A DNA stretch of 64,000 nucleotides, taken from contig OX344749.2 in NCBI GenBank assembly GCA_947034885.2, positions 16,197,501 through 16,261,500 of the forward strand, given 5' to 3'. This DNA is from Thuidium tamariscinum (taxonomy: Eukaryota > Streptophyta > Bryopsida > Hypnales > Thuidiaceae). The notes under the pieces are model-generated. The model was not told where the DNA came from. It saw only the letters and a program-made list of their open reading frames with translations, and did no database searches. Of this stretch, positions 34,972 through 47,432 are shown in pieces. How positions within the stretch are numbered: position 1 is the first letter of the stretch; each line of letters begins with the position of its first letter. Position numbers and translations under genes: made by a program.

Positions 34972-36013
34972 GGGTGATTGCAAGAAACATTTGTCCTATT
35001 TTGTGTGTTGAATTGTTTTTTTGCTATAAATTTTGTATTTTGGCTTCAAATGACTAAAGATTTATAGGAAAGGTACTCATGACTATCATACACGTTCTCT
35101 AATTTTTTCATAATTTTCAAAAATAATTTACTATCCAAAAATAGACCTCGATTGGATGTCACACTTTGTAGTTTAGGGGGGTTTAGTACTAGTTAAGGAG
35201 TACCTTTTTTGTAATGATTTTGAGATGAAATTTGGATGAGATGGCCTTCTAGTGGACTTCTATCTCTCCAAGGAAGGATTTTTAGAAATAGTTAATTTTA
35301 TATATAGGAAATTTCGTTAAAATGGCGCCATTTCGTTAAATTGGCGCTTTTGAGCAGTTTAGACTGCGCGGTCTGAACCGTTTTTTCTATCCTAGGATCT
35401 ACACCTGTACTAGATTTTGGAAATCTACAACTCTCCTAGATTTCTGAAATCTATACCAATCCTAGACTTTTTAGATTGTTTGGTCTAATATCTATGCTTG
35501 TCATAGATTTCAAAAATCTAAAAGTGTCCTAGATATTAGCAATGTATACTTGTCCTAGATGTCAAGGTGTGAAAATGGCATGTGGAATACCGCCATTTTA
35601 ACGAAATTCCCCATATATGGTGTCGAAGTCTACAAAGGGAGTTTCTTCCTACTTGTATTTTGAAACATATAAAATATTATTTTGGTGAGTTTTTTGGTGA
35701 TTGACCATCTCCATAGAGTTGTTGTAAATGTACACTTTTTATTTTTTGTATTTACTTATTTTTACTATTTTTCCCTAATTAAAACATAGTGGTATGTATT
35801 TTTTTTACATTTGGCACTTTTGGCAAGTTCTCCTACATAGAGAATTTTCTTATGCAATTCCTTCCATGGGAACCTTCATCTTAAAGGTGTATACATGAGT
35901 CATATATATATATTTTAATTTAATTAATTTTCTAATTTCAAAGTACTCCAGAAAAACTTATAATTATTGTTGGAAAATGCAACAAATAGTACAGGTGTCT
36001 CTTGCAATCACCC
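34972..36013. mobile_element. TIR element of the GGGTGATTGCAAGAA family (TAGT duplication)
   Basis: Begins GGGTGATTGCAAGAAACA and ends with the complement (...TCTCTTGCAATCACCC). TAGT lies directly on both sides (34968-34971, 36014-36017). It is 1,042 bp with no transposase. Another MITE (35301-35618) sits inside it. The family recurs at 36943-37688 and 48240-48975, and single termini are seen near 18523, 40184 and 62392. Confidence 0.75.
35301..35618. mobile_element. MITE of the TTTCGTTAAAATGG family, copy 2
   Basis: Ends 'ggaaatttcgttaaaatggc' and complement 'gccattttaacgaaattccc'. The interior has repeated small hairpins such as 'tagatttcaaaaatcta' and the palindrome-like 'agactgcgcggtctgaacc'. 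It is nested inside the TAGT-flanked element. Confidence 0.8.
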
Positions 36014-36160
36014 TAGTACTCTAGAAGCCTACTATAATATGAATTTTACATTTTGTCTTGCCTACTAGCAACTATTTTGCAATGTAATTGTATGTTCGCT
36101 ACTATCCATCAAGTACTACCACCATGACCTACTATTGTAGCTTCTACTTGATTTGGCATT

Positions 36161-36526
36161 ATAGTGAATTTCGTTAAAATGGTGGTATTCCATTAGTTTG
36201 ACACTTTTGACAGTTCAGACCGTGCGGTCTGAAATCTACATTTGTCATAGGTTTTTGAATCTATATGCGTTGTAGATGTCTAAAATCTAGACCTATCCAA
36301 GATGTTTCAAACCACGTGGTTTGAAATCTAAACATGTCATAGATTTTAGAAATCTATATGGCTCCTAGATATTTGAAAATCTATAGCAGTCATAGATTTT
36401 AGAAATCTATATGACCCTTAGATGTTTGAAAATCTATACCAATCATAGATGCCAATTTTCAATTCAAACCGTGTGGTCTGAAAATGGTATTTGGAATACC
36501 TCCATTTTAACGAAATTCACCATTAT
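36161..36526. mobile_element. MITE of the TTTCGTTAAAATGG family, copy 3
   Basis: Ends 'gtgaatttcgttaaaatgg' and complement 'ccattttaacgaaattcac'. The interior contains 'cagaccgtgcggtctg', 'accacgtggt' and several 'gatttyagaaatctata' hairpin units of about 32 nt, as in copy 2. Confidence 0.82.
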
Positions 36527-36942
36527 TGTAAAAATAAACTTTTAGGTACTTTCTTGGGTTTGAGTGAACTAAACTCCTCACTTGGCCCCTACAAATCATT
36601 CCAAGGGTACAAGTAAGAAAAAGAAAAAGAAAAAGAAACTATTTTGTGCTTGATTAATTTACCTTCTACACCCCTCCTAGCTAGTTTGAATCCTATGATT
36701 ACAAATACAAATTGAAAATTTGAAAATTTTATCATGTGTGGAAAACAAAAAAGTTCAATGTTTTTCTAAGGGGATGAGCAAGGAAGTCAATTCACCTTGG
36801 CCCTTTCTTGAGGTATATCTTCCCATACAAAATTTATTAATGTCTACATTTGGTCTTTGTTATGGATCTACATCTTTTGTGCACTTGATCTTTGTTTGCT
36901 TCGATATGTTTTCTCTGGGATTGAGGTCAAAAGAATTGTTGG

Positions 36943-37688
36943 GGGTGATTGCAAAAAACACTTGTACATCTAGATAGTCAATTGGATTTCAAATCTAGAA
37001 TTTAAACAACTTATAATGTTCATTAGTGAATAGCAAGGATAAATGGCAATACTTAATTTTGCTCTAAGTAAATAAGTTTCATGAACAAATTGAAGGCATT
37101 ATAGGTCCCTAGTAATACTATTGAGTCTTTTATATACCCTGAAATACTATTTTAAGCCACATGCTAAAATTTCCAATAGAAAATGAGACTTCTACATTTC
37201 TATTTTTAAAATTAGAAAATTCATGTGAAAAATTCATTTGAAAAATAGTCATTGTTGCCAACTAAGGTCAAAGATAGAATATCAAAGCTAGAATTAAAAA
37301 AGCTTTTTAAATTCAACCTAAATAAAGCACGCTTTAGGTCAATATAAAACACACTTGGAACATGATTTTGGGAAATCCCTCTAGTAAGAAAGTGTATTTC
37401 AATTAGAAGACCTAATCTACCAAATTTCACAATGTTATTGTTCAAAAAAGGTACTCAATAGTAGAAAAAACCACCAAAACCACATGTGACATATGTTCAA
37501 AATTCAATCCCCTCTACTTTATCAATTTTGAAAATTTTGAAAAAATTCAAGGAAAATCTTTCATGCTTAAGGAAGCTTCATTCCAAATTTTACATTCATT
37601 TGATCATTTTCACAATACTTATGGCATTAAACAACTTTTGCATCCAACATGTGACTCAAAATAGGACAAGTGTTTCTTGCAACCACCT
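36943..37688. mobile_element. TIR element of the GGGTGATTGCAAGAA family
   Basis: Left end 'gggtgattgcaaaaaacact' and right end 'acaagtgtttcttgcaacca' are inverted complements. It is about 746 bp with no coding capacity. No target duplication is evident, so its limits may have been altered after insertion. Confidence 0.6.
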
Positions 37689-39600
37689 ATGCCCATTCAA
37701 TAAGATTTACACTATGTCATAACACAAAGTTAACTAACACTACTAAAATTTTCACAAAGTTTTGCTTATAGAACTAGGCAATGGCACGATATGGGTTCCA
37801 AAAAGGACTGTTTCACTAAAACAATGTCATTTTTTGACTCATTCAATGTGTGCTAGAAATTACACATCTTGTGTTTCAATGAATTTAATGGCAAATTCAT
37901 GTGAAAGATATAATATTCCTTCCAAAATACTATTGAATAAGAAAAATTGAAGAATTTTGGTATTCCTTTTTATTCTTTTGTTGTAAAATCCAAAACTGTC
38001 TCAGTTTCAGATTTGAGGCAAAAGGAACAATCCGGGATACCAATTCATAGTTAAATTGTTCATAAATATGATAATAAGCTAAAACAATGTTTGAGAGTTA
38101 TGTCCATGTTTAATTTGAACTTTTAATTTGATGTCCTACTATATTTCTTTATTTATGAAAACTTTCAAAAATCACAAATTTTTACACAATTTAAAAGGAC
38201 TATGATTTCATAACATCTTCCTCTTAAAACCATATGATATATTTAAATACAAACTTAATAAGGTGCATGCCTAGTTTTTAAAATAGAAAACCTTAAATAC
38301 ATAGTCCTTTCACTACTATAATGTCATTAGATGATGAATATGTTAAATTAGAAAAAAATTCAATTGTTGAATTAGAGCTATATAGTACATGATTATAGTG
38401 TACTAACATGCCTTCTATAACACCATGTAATTTTTGTAATTTTCCAATATTGTTTTCATTTCCAGAAGGACATTATTCAAAAGTCCGGAGAGTCCTAAAA
38501 GTGATACCTATATCAAACCATTCTCCTAGAGACATCACATAAATAATATTATAGGCACACGTCAATTTTTTCTCACATAAATTCTAGGCTACATTTGCAA
38601 GCAACCACTGGAAGAAAATGAGGGGCTTTGCAACTATGGAGGACAATTGTTTTTTGGGTTGCATTAGACTTCTACAATTGGTGATAATTTTGAGGCCTCT
38701 AGTCTCTACGAACAAGTCATATGTCAAATTGTAGTGTCAAAGCAAATGGGGTTGTTTCTCATCGTGTAGCTTACTTAGAACTTTGTTGACAAGCTTTTCC
38801 AACGTGATTGCTAATGTGGTATTTGCCACCACAATTCAATCAATGAGTTCTACAACTTGTTGGTGACTCATTTGCGACTTCATTGTGATTTATTTGTGAC
38901 TTCATTGAAACTCACCTACAACTTCATTGGAACTTATCAATGACTTCATTGTGACCTATTTGCAATTTATTTGCAACTTGTAGATTTTGAATTTTTAATC
39001 TCAATGATTTGTAAATTTGTAAATTATTTGAATTTTAAGTATTTTAAATTCTATAGATTGTAAAAGTCTACTAATTGTAAAAGTCTTAAAATTTTATTAA
39101 GATAATTCATTACAAGCAACCACAGAGGGGACACTTCCTGCATTTTAGCAACCCACGTGTGGCAGAATATAGGGTGGATCTAATTCATTTTGTGTAATAT
39201 TTATAAGTATTTATTAAAAAATTACATATAAAATAGGGGACATGAAAAGTTGCAAGTCCTTTATAAGTAATGTAGGTAGCCAATAAATAGGTCCATTAAT
39301 TTTTAGATACATGTAATTCAGGGCAAGGGAATTCAATTCAAAGAATTTTATTTAATAGGGTTAGTTTGTACTATGTCAGAGTACTGTACATTAAAGTTAC
39401 AATACAATAAACAGATGAAAGTACAACTTCAATACAAATGAGGGTGCAATTTTAGAATTTAGATACTTAGGATTCTTTTTTTTTAAAACAAATGAAACGG
39501 AATTAACTTAGGATTTTTGAAGGTAGCCGTTGTGTGTTTTGAGTTCTCAGAGGTGTGAGTGCATGTGATGTGTTACAGCAGTTTTCAATTAGAATGAAGT
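37689..39600. other. AT-rich intergenic, no gene seen
   Basis: AT-rich spacer. A short degenerate tandem repeat of about 24 nt ('gacttcattgtgacctattt' type) lies at 38840-38970. I see no gene. Confidence 0.45.
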
Positions 39601-39603
39601 TTG

Positions 39604-40190
39604 GCAGACTGGTGATTAACACCTAAAAATGCTTCATCAGAGACCTTGAGGAGGTTCCATGATTGCTCCGATCCAATGGCTTGATTCCGTCTGGCTGGTT
39701 TCTGCTGCAAGGGAGTGGCTCTTAACAGTGAATCGACTTGGGAGTCAGTTTGGACAGACTACCTCGAAGGTAAGAATGAACGGCGGAGTTTGGAGGATTT
39801 TGTGAATCTAGAAATGTAAATTATTAAGCAGATTATTTCGCCGCTTGAGTCTGGACTGCGAGGTTAGAGCTATCAAGCTACATGTGTTTGGAACATAGAA
39901 GTATCTAGATAGAATGTAATGTATGATTGAGTACAGAGCTGGAAATGGGAGGACCGGAGGACCCTTTCTGGAGAGGAAGAGCAGGGTCTAATTCTTACTG
40001 ACAGTGTAACTGTAAGATACGTGCCTGAAGCGTCAAAGCAAGATTTATTTGGCCGCATGAGATGCGCACCTGCCTAAGGTTGCCTCTTTAGTGTTTTGCA
40101 ATTTCCTTGCATACACATTTGAGGCAAAGGTTATGAATTTAAAAATTTCAACAAACGCAGTATCATTAGAAAGCTATAGTGGGTGACTAA
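39604..40190. repeat. Dispersed repeat copy B with unoccupied TTAA
   Basis: Reads gcagactggtga-TTAA (39616-39619)-cacctaaaaatgc without interruption, whereas copy A is split by the 5.1-kb piggyBac at the same TTAA. The remainder closely matches 34384-34971. Its right edge runs into 'gggtgactaaaaaaaacag', a decayed terminus like that of the TAGT-flanked element. Confidence 0.88.
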
Positions 40191-41841
40191 AAAAAACAGT
40201 TGTCCAAATTTATCATGTCATCCTAAAATCATTCTCTAAGGTTTAAGGTCTATAGAACAATCATTTACAAATTGATGATATTTGGAAAAGTTAAACTCCC
40301 TCAGCTATATCTCTACAATTTTTTTGTTGAAAGACAAAGAGAATTAAGTATCTAAACTAAGCATCTAGCTAAGCATCCAATTATTTCATGTATTTTGAAC
40401 TTTTGTGGAAAAACTTAAGAATTTTTGAAGGATTGACTAGAGACCATGGAAATGATCTCTTTTGCTATAGTCCGAATGATTGAATTAACAAAATGCAAAA
40501 ACACTTATTCGAATTCAAACTACTATACAAAGACCTTCTTTATTCACAACAAAATTAGTGGATGAACGATTGCATTTCTTGTCCTATATAGAAGAATCTT
40601 TTGCCATCCATCACACAAAAAACATTTGCTTCAATCTTTGAGGGTCAAAAGCATTATGCTTAGCATTGATACATTCAAAACTTCAATATGTAGCTCTTGT
40701 TAATTAGATGGCATTTGAAAAAAACTCAACACTTTATAGCCCTCCTACTTTATTTCAAATGTACCATGGAATGATTAAAAGACAATCAAATAGCATCTTT
40801 GCATCACAACAAAAGACCAAGATACGACACTTTCTAGTAACACATATAAGAAGTCAACACGCTAAATAAAATTGCTACCAAAGTTTGTCAAATTGCACTT
40901 TGTATTGGACACATTTCTTTTCAAACTTTGTTGCAATCTCTTTCTATAAGTTCAATTTTTCATTAGATTGTGACTATTGTCTCAAACAACCTATATATAT
41001 ATATTTCAATCATTTTAGAAAATTTTGAATACAAATATGTACACAACTTTTGTTTACTCTAGTAGATTTTTGGATATTCTATGGACATGGGAGTTCTACT
41101 TGATTAAAGAGGTAGAGAGAACCATATGCTTTTAGAAATTCTCACATATTTTTTATTGACTCTTAAAGGGTTGATTTTTCATTTTGAAAGTCTATCCAAT
41201 TAATTTCTTACTTTCAATGGCATTATGCTCATATTAAATTATTAACTCCCTTTAAAACTCTAATTTTTTTTCTCGATTAAGTTTTATGAAATATTCAACT
41301 TACACAATGATGATTGGAAGGATCTATCCATTGAAAATGCATGCATAGATTTTATTTCAAGAAATTAAGTATTCTACAACTAAACCTACACTAAAGACAA
41401 CCAATAGTCCAACCTCTTGCTACCTACAAGAAGACATTGTGGAGATTTCACCTATTACCCCAAAAGATTTCAAGAAAGATTTAGACATTAAGTATTCATT
41501 ACAAGTAGTCTAAAGATAGCTTATATTGCTCCACCTATGTAGTTACTTTCAATGTTTCAAAGGCTAAGATTATATAAAAAAATATTGATATTAATAATAA
41601 AGTTCCAACTTTCTTCAATATATGATTTTGTAGTTGATTCTCTAGGGTCCACATATCTTGTTTAATTTTGAATGAAAAGCCCTTTCCAAAAATTTGTGGT
41701 ATATAGACAGGTATGATTCTATATTATGTGGATTATGTTGGAATATATGGAAGATTTTTGCAATACTAAATGACCACATTTTGAAGGTATTATTATACAA
41801 TGATCTGAATCTTGATAAGATTAGGGTTTAATATAGATTTA

Positions 41842-41876
<35 letters not shown>

Positions 41877-42820
41877 TTGTCTAGCACCTTAAAAAAAATT
41901 CTACCTTCATTATCGGCAAATACAATTACATCATAATTTTTGCCACATTATGCAAAGTTCAAATGTTTTATTGATATGAAATTATCAATATCATAAATCA
42001 TCAACCAATGTTGAATTTATAAACTTGTGTATTGGTAGACTCTTGGTGTAATAGGGACATAACAAAATAATGTACAACTTTAGCACTATTTGTGAAAATA
42101 AAGCTCAAATGTACAATGTGATGACTAAAAGCTACCCTACAAACATTTGGCAAAAATGCCCAAAATGTGATGTCTAGGAAGCATGTCCAAATTATCAAGA
42201 AATCAACTCCATTATTGTTCACTCCTAAACTAAAGGTCACCATTGAAGAGGTTGCCCTAACTAGAAGATATCTTTTATAGTATATGCCTATTAGTAGTTG
42301 CCCTAGGGAAAGTCACCAATACAAATGAAAGTATGAGTACTCCTAGTTATGGCACATGGTTGCTACATATATGGCATATTACAAGAATAAGTATAAATAT
42401 GGGATAACTTTTATACATGTCAAAAGGTAAAAATGAGCATACTTCGATTGACAAGGCTTCAACAAGCTATGAAACTTGGTATATTAGACTTCATGTCCCC
42501 ATATTGAGGGTACCAATCTATACACAATCATGCAAATTGAATATATAATCAACACATTAAATTATCAATATCACTTATAGATGCTTGAAGTGAGAGCAAT
42601 TATGGAATGCAATGTTATTAAAACCAACAAGTTATAGACTTTAATATATAACTACTCTTCAATTCTTGTATATAGTAATTGTCTAAATTCAAAATCACTA
42701 GTATATTATAATATTTATTTCCATTCAAATAACCATTTGAACTTCTTGTTTTATATAAGACATGTTTGTAAGGGAAATCTATAATGTGACACAACCTCAC
42801 ATACTTTGTTCAATTCAATT
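40191..42820. other. AT-rich intergenic with a (TA)n microsatellite
   Basis: No gene is visible. A pure (TA)n run of about 30 bp lies near 41845-41874. The rest is AT-rich spacer with scattered short ORFs. Confidence 0.45.
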
Positions 42821-42821
42821 C

Positions 42822-43107
42822 ATTGTACCACAAGTCCTCAAGTTGAATGTATGGTTTGCCTAAACCTCATCTACTTTAATCAAGTTAATCAATGCACCTT
42901 CAAAATCCCTCAACATTAGTTTCACCACATTGCATGTGTACAAGATAAATGCATCATTTGATTCCATGCATCTCCCTCACTTTGGTAGACTCAACCAATG
43001 AACCTTTATAATCACTCAACATTTATTTCACTACACCACAAGTGTTTAAGGTAAATGCATCATGTGGCTCTACCTCATCTTCTATATTCAAGTAAACTAA
43101 AGCATCT
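42822..43107 (-). pseudogene. Decayed TPR-repeat units beyond the stop codon
   Basis: At least two to three degenerate 102-bp units continue on the minus strand past the TPR gene's stop. They keep words equivalent to AFTL..TCGVVK, then a stop, then MLSDYKGSLV, and contain in-frame stops and indels. They show that the coding array was once longer, or that repeats are lost at this edge. Confidence 0.7.
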
Positions 43108-46100
43108 TTATAATTCCTCCAATTTACTTTTGATGAATGCATAGTTTGGCTCCACTTCACTTCCATAATCTTTCAACATTCGTCTCACATCACTACGAGT
43201 ACTCAAGGAGAATGTGTAGGTAGGCTCTACCTCATCAGCTCTAATAAAGTCAACCAATGCACTTGCATGATCTTTTAGCATTCGTCTCACATCACCACGA
43301 GTATTCAAGGTGAATGCATTACTTGGCTCAACCTCATTTGCCTTGTTCAAGTCAACCAATGCACCTTCATAATCTTTCAACATTTGTTTCACAGCACCAC
43401 GAGTGCTCAAGGTGAATGCATCATTTGGCTCTACCTCATCCGCTTTGTTTAAATCAAGCAATGCACCTATAAAATTACTTAGCATTCGTTTCACAGCACC
43501 ACGAGTACTCAAAGTGAATGCATCATTTGGCTCTACCTCATCTGCTTTGTTCAAGTCAATTAATGCACCTTTATAATCACTCAACATTCGTTTCACAGCA
43601 CCACGAGTGCTCAAGGTGAATGCATCATTTGGCTCCATGTCATTTGCTATGTTCAAGTCAACCAATGCACCTTTATAATCACTCAACATTCGTTTCACAG
43701 CACCACGAGTGCTCAAGGTGAATGCATCATTTGGCTCCACCTCATCCGCTTTGTTCAAGTCCATCAATGCACCTTTGTAATCACTCAACATGCGTTTCAC
43801 CACTCCACGAGTCCTCAAAGTGAATGCATAGTTTGGCTCTATTTCATCTGCTTTATTCAAATCAACTAGTGCACCTTTATAATCCTTCAACATTTTTTTT
43901 ACATCACCACGAGTCCTCAAGGTGAATGCATCATGTGGCTCCACCTCATTTGCTGTGTTCAAGTCAACCAATGCACCTTTATAATCACTCAACATTCGTT
44001 TCACAAAACCACGAGTGCTTAAGGTGAATGCATCATTTGGCTCCACCTCATCCGCTTTGTTTAAGTCAATCAATGCACCTTCATAATCACTCAACATTTG
44101 TTTCACTACTCCACGAGTCTTCAAAGTGAATGCATAGTTTGGCTCTACTTGATTTGCTTTATTCAAGTCAACCAATGCACCTTCATAATCACTCAACATT
44201 TGTTTTATATCACCACAAGTGGTCAAGGTGAATGCATCATGTGGCTCCACCTCATTCGCTTCGTTCAAGTCAACCAATGCACTTGTGTAATCCCTCAGCA
44301 TTCGTTTTACAACACCACGAGTTCTCAAAGTGAAAGCATCGTGTGTCTTCACCTCATATGCTTTATTCAAGTCAATCAATGCACCTTCATAATCCCTCAT
44401 CATTAATTTCACATCCCCACGAGTGCTCAAGGTAAATGCATCATTTGGCTCCATTTCATTCGCTTCATTTAAGTCAGCTAATGCACCACTATAATCATTT
44501 AACATTCGTTTCACAACACCACGAGTGCTCAAGGTGAATGCATCATTTGGCTCTACCTCATTGGCTTTGTTCAAATCAAACAATGCACCTTTAAAATCAC
44601 TTAGCATTCGTTTCACAGCACCACAAGTACGCAAAGTGAATGCATCATTTGGCTCCACCCCATCTGCTTTGTTCAAGTCAACCAATGCACCTTTATAATC
44701 CTTTAACATCAATTTCACAGCACCTCGAGTGCTCAAGGTGAACGCACTATGTGGCTCCACTTCATCCGCTTTGTTTAAATCAGCCAATGCACCTTTGTAA
44801 TCACTCAACATTCGTTTCACATCACCACGAGTGCTCAAGGTGAATGCATTATTTGGCTCCACCTCATCTGCTTTGTTCAAGTCAATCAATGCACTTTCAT
44901 AATCTTTTAGCATTCTTTTCACAACACCACAATTTCTCAAAGTGAATGCACTATGTGGCTCCACTTCATCCACTTTGTTCAAGTCAACTAGTGCACCTTT
45001 ATAATCACTTAAAATTCGTCTTACAACACCACGGGTGCTCAAGGTGAATGCATCATTAGGCTCCACTTCATTTGCTTTGTTCAAGTCGGCCAATGCACCT
45101 TTGTAATCACTCAACATTCGTTTCACATCACCTCGAGTGCTCAAGGTAAATGCATTATTTGGCTCCATCTCATCCGCTTTATTCAAGTCAACCAATGCAC
45201 TTTCATAATCTCTAAACATTCGTTTCACATAACCACGATTCTGCAAGGTGAATGCATTATTTGGCTTCCCGTCATCATCCCTCTTCAAGTCAACCATTGA
45301 AGCTGGATCATAAACATTGGAAACATGTCAGATTTAGAAGAATACTAGCAATAACATATTGTTATGTTCATTTTCAAAGTTGAATCCTTTCATTTAACTT
45401 ACCAATAATTCATATTAAATGACAACATCTTTAATGAACTAGATTTCAAATGTCATGTTGAATTGCATATTATTGTACTAACAATGAATTGTTTGATATG
45501 AACTGTTAAGTAGGCATGTACATTTAATGAGGTCTTAAAAAGCTCAAAACACAATGTTCAATAGAAAGACAAAGATATTGAATTAATATGGTTATTCAAT
45601 AATACTATATACCTCATGGAAATTTATAAAGTATTGAATTTCAAGACATACCTTCTGATGAATTTGAAAAATTTGATAGATAAGTCTTCAAAACAGGTGT
45701 TGCAAAGTAGGCCGTGAGACTAGAAAATGTAGGTCTTTTCAAAGGTTCAAATTGCAAACATCTACATATGAAGGAGTTGAGTAGCTCTGGACATGATGGA
45801 GGCAACTTTGGTCTAAAATCATCCAATTTTTTACTTTGAAATTGTATCAATCTCAAATTTGGATGTATGAACTCTCCGCCCATAATATATAAGCATAATA
45901 GTCCAAAACTATAGACATCCGCCATTAACAACTTGGCCTTTTCAAAATTAGTCAAACTCCTTCTTTTTGTAGATTCATTTTCAATGACATCTTCATCTGT
46001 ATCAGAGTCAGTGAAGGAATTATTGAAATACCTAGTTGAGGAACCTAGAAGTTCATCCAAAAGTTCTGGAGCTTTCCACATCAATACATCCAAATGTTGT

Positions 46101-46780
46101 CTATGTTTTGAATCCAATCTACTATATTTTTTTGTTCCAATAAGACCAAAATCATTGATCTTTACTTCAAACTTGCCATATGATCCTTGATACACCAAAA
46201 CATTATTAGGTTTTAGGTCTCCATGGACAATTGCATTATCATGCAAATACTTCATACCACTTGCAATTTGGAATATGATGCCACAAGCCTCAGATAAATT
46301 AAAAGGGATAGTACTTCCAATACCTATACTTCCTTGAAATTCAACCACAATCTCCTTTTCTTTACTTGGACTTGATAACAACCCTTTGATCTTGTCAATG
46401 CTCAAGACTCTTGAGGGCAAAGAGCTAGAGGAATCTTCCTTTCTTTGTAACTCAATCTTTTTTTGTATGATACTTTGGAGATTGTCATCCACATACTCTT
46501 GGAGAAGTGAACATACATTCTTCCCAATAGTGTATCCAAAACATTGCACGATATTTAGATGATCAAGATCAAATAGATATTTTGCTTCATTCTCAAAAAT
46601 AGATTTGCCTTCAACTGATCCAATTGGAAAGTCTTTTCTAGAGCATTTTTTTCCTTGCCATGTTGATTCATATATAAAACTAGATAGACCTCTTGCCAAT
46701 CGTCGCAAGACTGGAAAATCCTTTGGTTGTAACTTCCATGGAAGATCAGTTGCTACTTTTGGATAAGAGGTAGATGCCAT
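43108..46780 (-). CDS. Protein kinase fused to about 20 TPR-like repeats, 2 exons
   Basis: Exon 1 is 46780-45652 and exon 2 is 45302-43108 (minus strand). The 349-bp intron has GTATGT and CAG borders and joins the frame as GAA-GCT-TCA-ATG. The product is 1,107 aa. The kinase domain covers about residues 25-360: a degenerate glycine loop (ARGLSSF), Lys49 in CSRKDF, Glu65, VHGDLKPNNVL (HGD at 186-188, Asp188), DFG at 210-212 and APE at 237-239. It is therefore probably an active Ser/Thr-type kinase of the HGD class. From about residue 390, twenty 34-residue repeats of the form FTLSTRGAVKRMLSDYKG-ALVDLNKADEVEPNDA follow, fitting TPR spacing and forming a protein-binding solenoid. A last shortened unit follows. 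BSK kinases also carry C-terminal TPRs, but far fewer and more varied. If the intron is retained, translation stops three codons in, giving kinase alone. A 15-codon upstream ORF (ATG at 46800) overlaps the start. Confidence 0.88.
43135..45297 (-). repeat. 102-bp coding tandem repeat array
   Basis: About 20 head-to-tail units of 102 bp, each encoding one TPR-like 34-mer. Units are very similar in DNA sequence, recurring around 'ctcaaggtgaatgcatcatt' on the plus strand. The last complete-looking unit near the stop has lost about 12 codons in frame. Confidence 0.92.
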
Positions 46781-46792
46781 ATTGATCCACAA

Positions 46793-47128
46793 TTATTCAT
46801 CTTCTAAAAGTCAATTCTGCATCAAAGATAAAAGATCATTAAAATCAATGAATATACTGTGTATCTCTTTATCAAATCCAATTCTATAAGCCTTTACACA
46901 TTGTTTTCAAATACAAACAACATTTAAATCAACTTCAAAAAGATGAATAATTGAACATAATTAGTATTGTAGTAGCAAAAACCTTAGTCATGCTAACATT
47001 TCCTATAGACTTTGTTCAACAATATATGGCAATGCTAAAATATGAAATGTACTACATGACTGAAATGAGAGTACCAAAAATAGACACACAAGTATTCAAC
47101 CAAATGAATGTCATCATTATCAAATAAT
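46793..47128. other. 5' flank of the kinase-TPR gene
   Basis: AT-rich sequence upstream of the minus-strand start. It is presumed to contain the promoter and leader. No specific site is recognised. Confidence 0.4.
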
Positions 47129-47432
47129 CATTAGGAGGGATTTGGGGGTTCCAAAGGGCCGTTTTGAGACTATTCCCGAAACTAGTCTAGGAATGGTTGG
47201 TCGCTGTTAGGCCATCATTTTTCAAAAAAAGAATTTAAAAAAATAAAAATTGGGGGGGGGTTCTGAAATATGAAAAAAAGTCCTAAATTTTTTTTTCAAA
47301 AAAAGAGAGTTAATGATGTGGCAATTGCTTGACCACATAGGATTCTTGCAAAACTGTGTTCCCACGGCACATTACACAATTTTGGATTGTGGGAACTCAC
47401 GGGCTCTTAGAGCCCTCAAATCTCTCCTAATG
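47129..47432. mobile_element. 304-bp MITE with CATTAGGAGGGATTTG ends
   Basis: The left end 'cattaggagggatttggggg' and the complement of the right end ('cattaggagagatttgaggg') form an inverted repeat of about 21 bp. The interior is low in complexity with runs of A, T and G. No family transposase is present. The target duplication is unclear. Confidence 0.75.

Noticed and set aside
36943-37688. Target-site duplication for the third GGGTGATTGCAAGAA element
   Set aside because: The flanks (TTGG and ATGC) do not match, so I did not claim a duplication for this copy.
41845-41874. (TA)n run as a regulatory or origin element
   Set aside because: A simple dinucleotide microsatellite, expected in AT-rich plant DNA. 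Nothing else supports a function.
44098-44406. 102-codon plus-strand ORF inside the TPR array
   Set aside because: It is the repeated antisense of the 102-bp units. Repetition keeps the frame open without independent coding signal.
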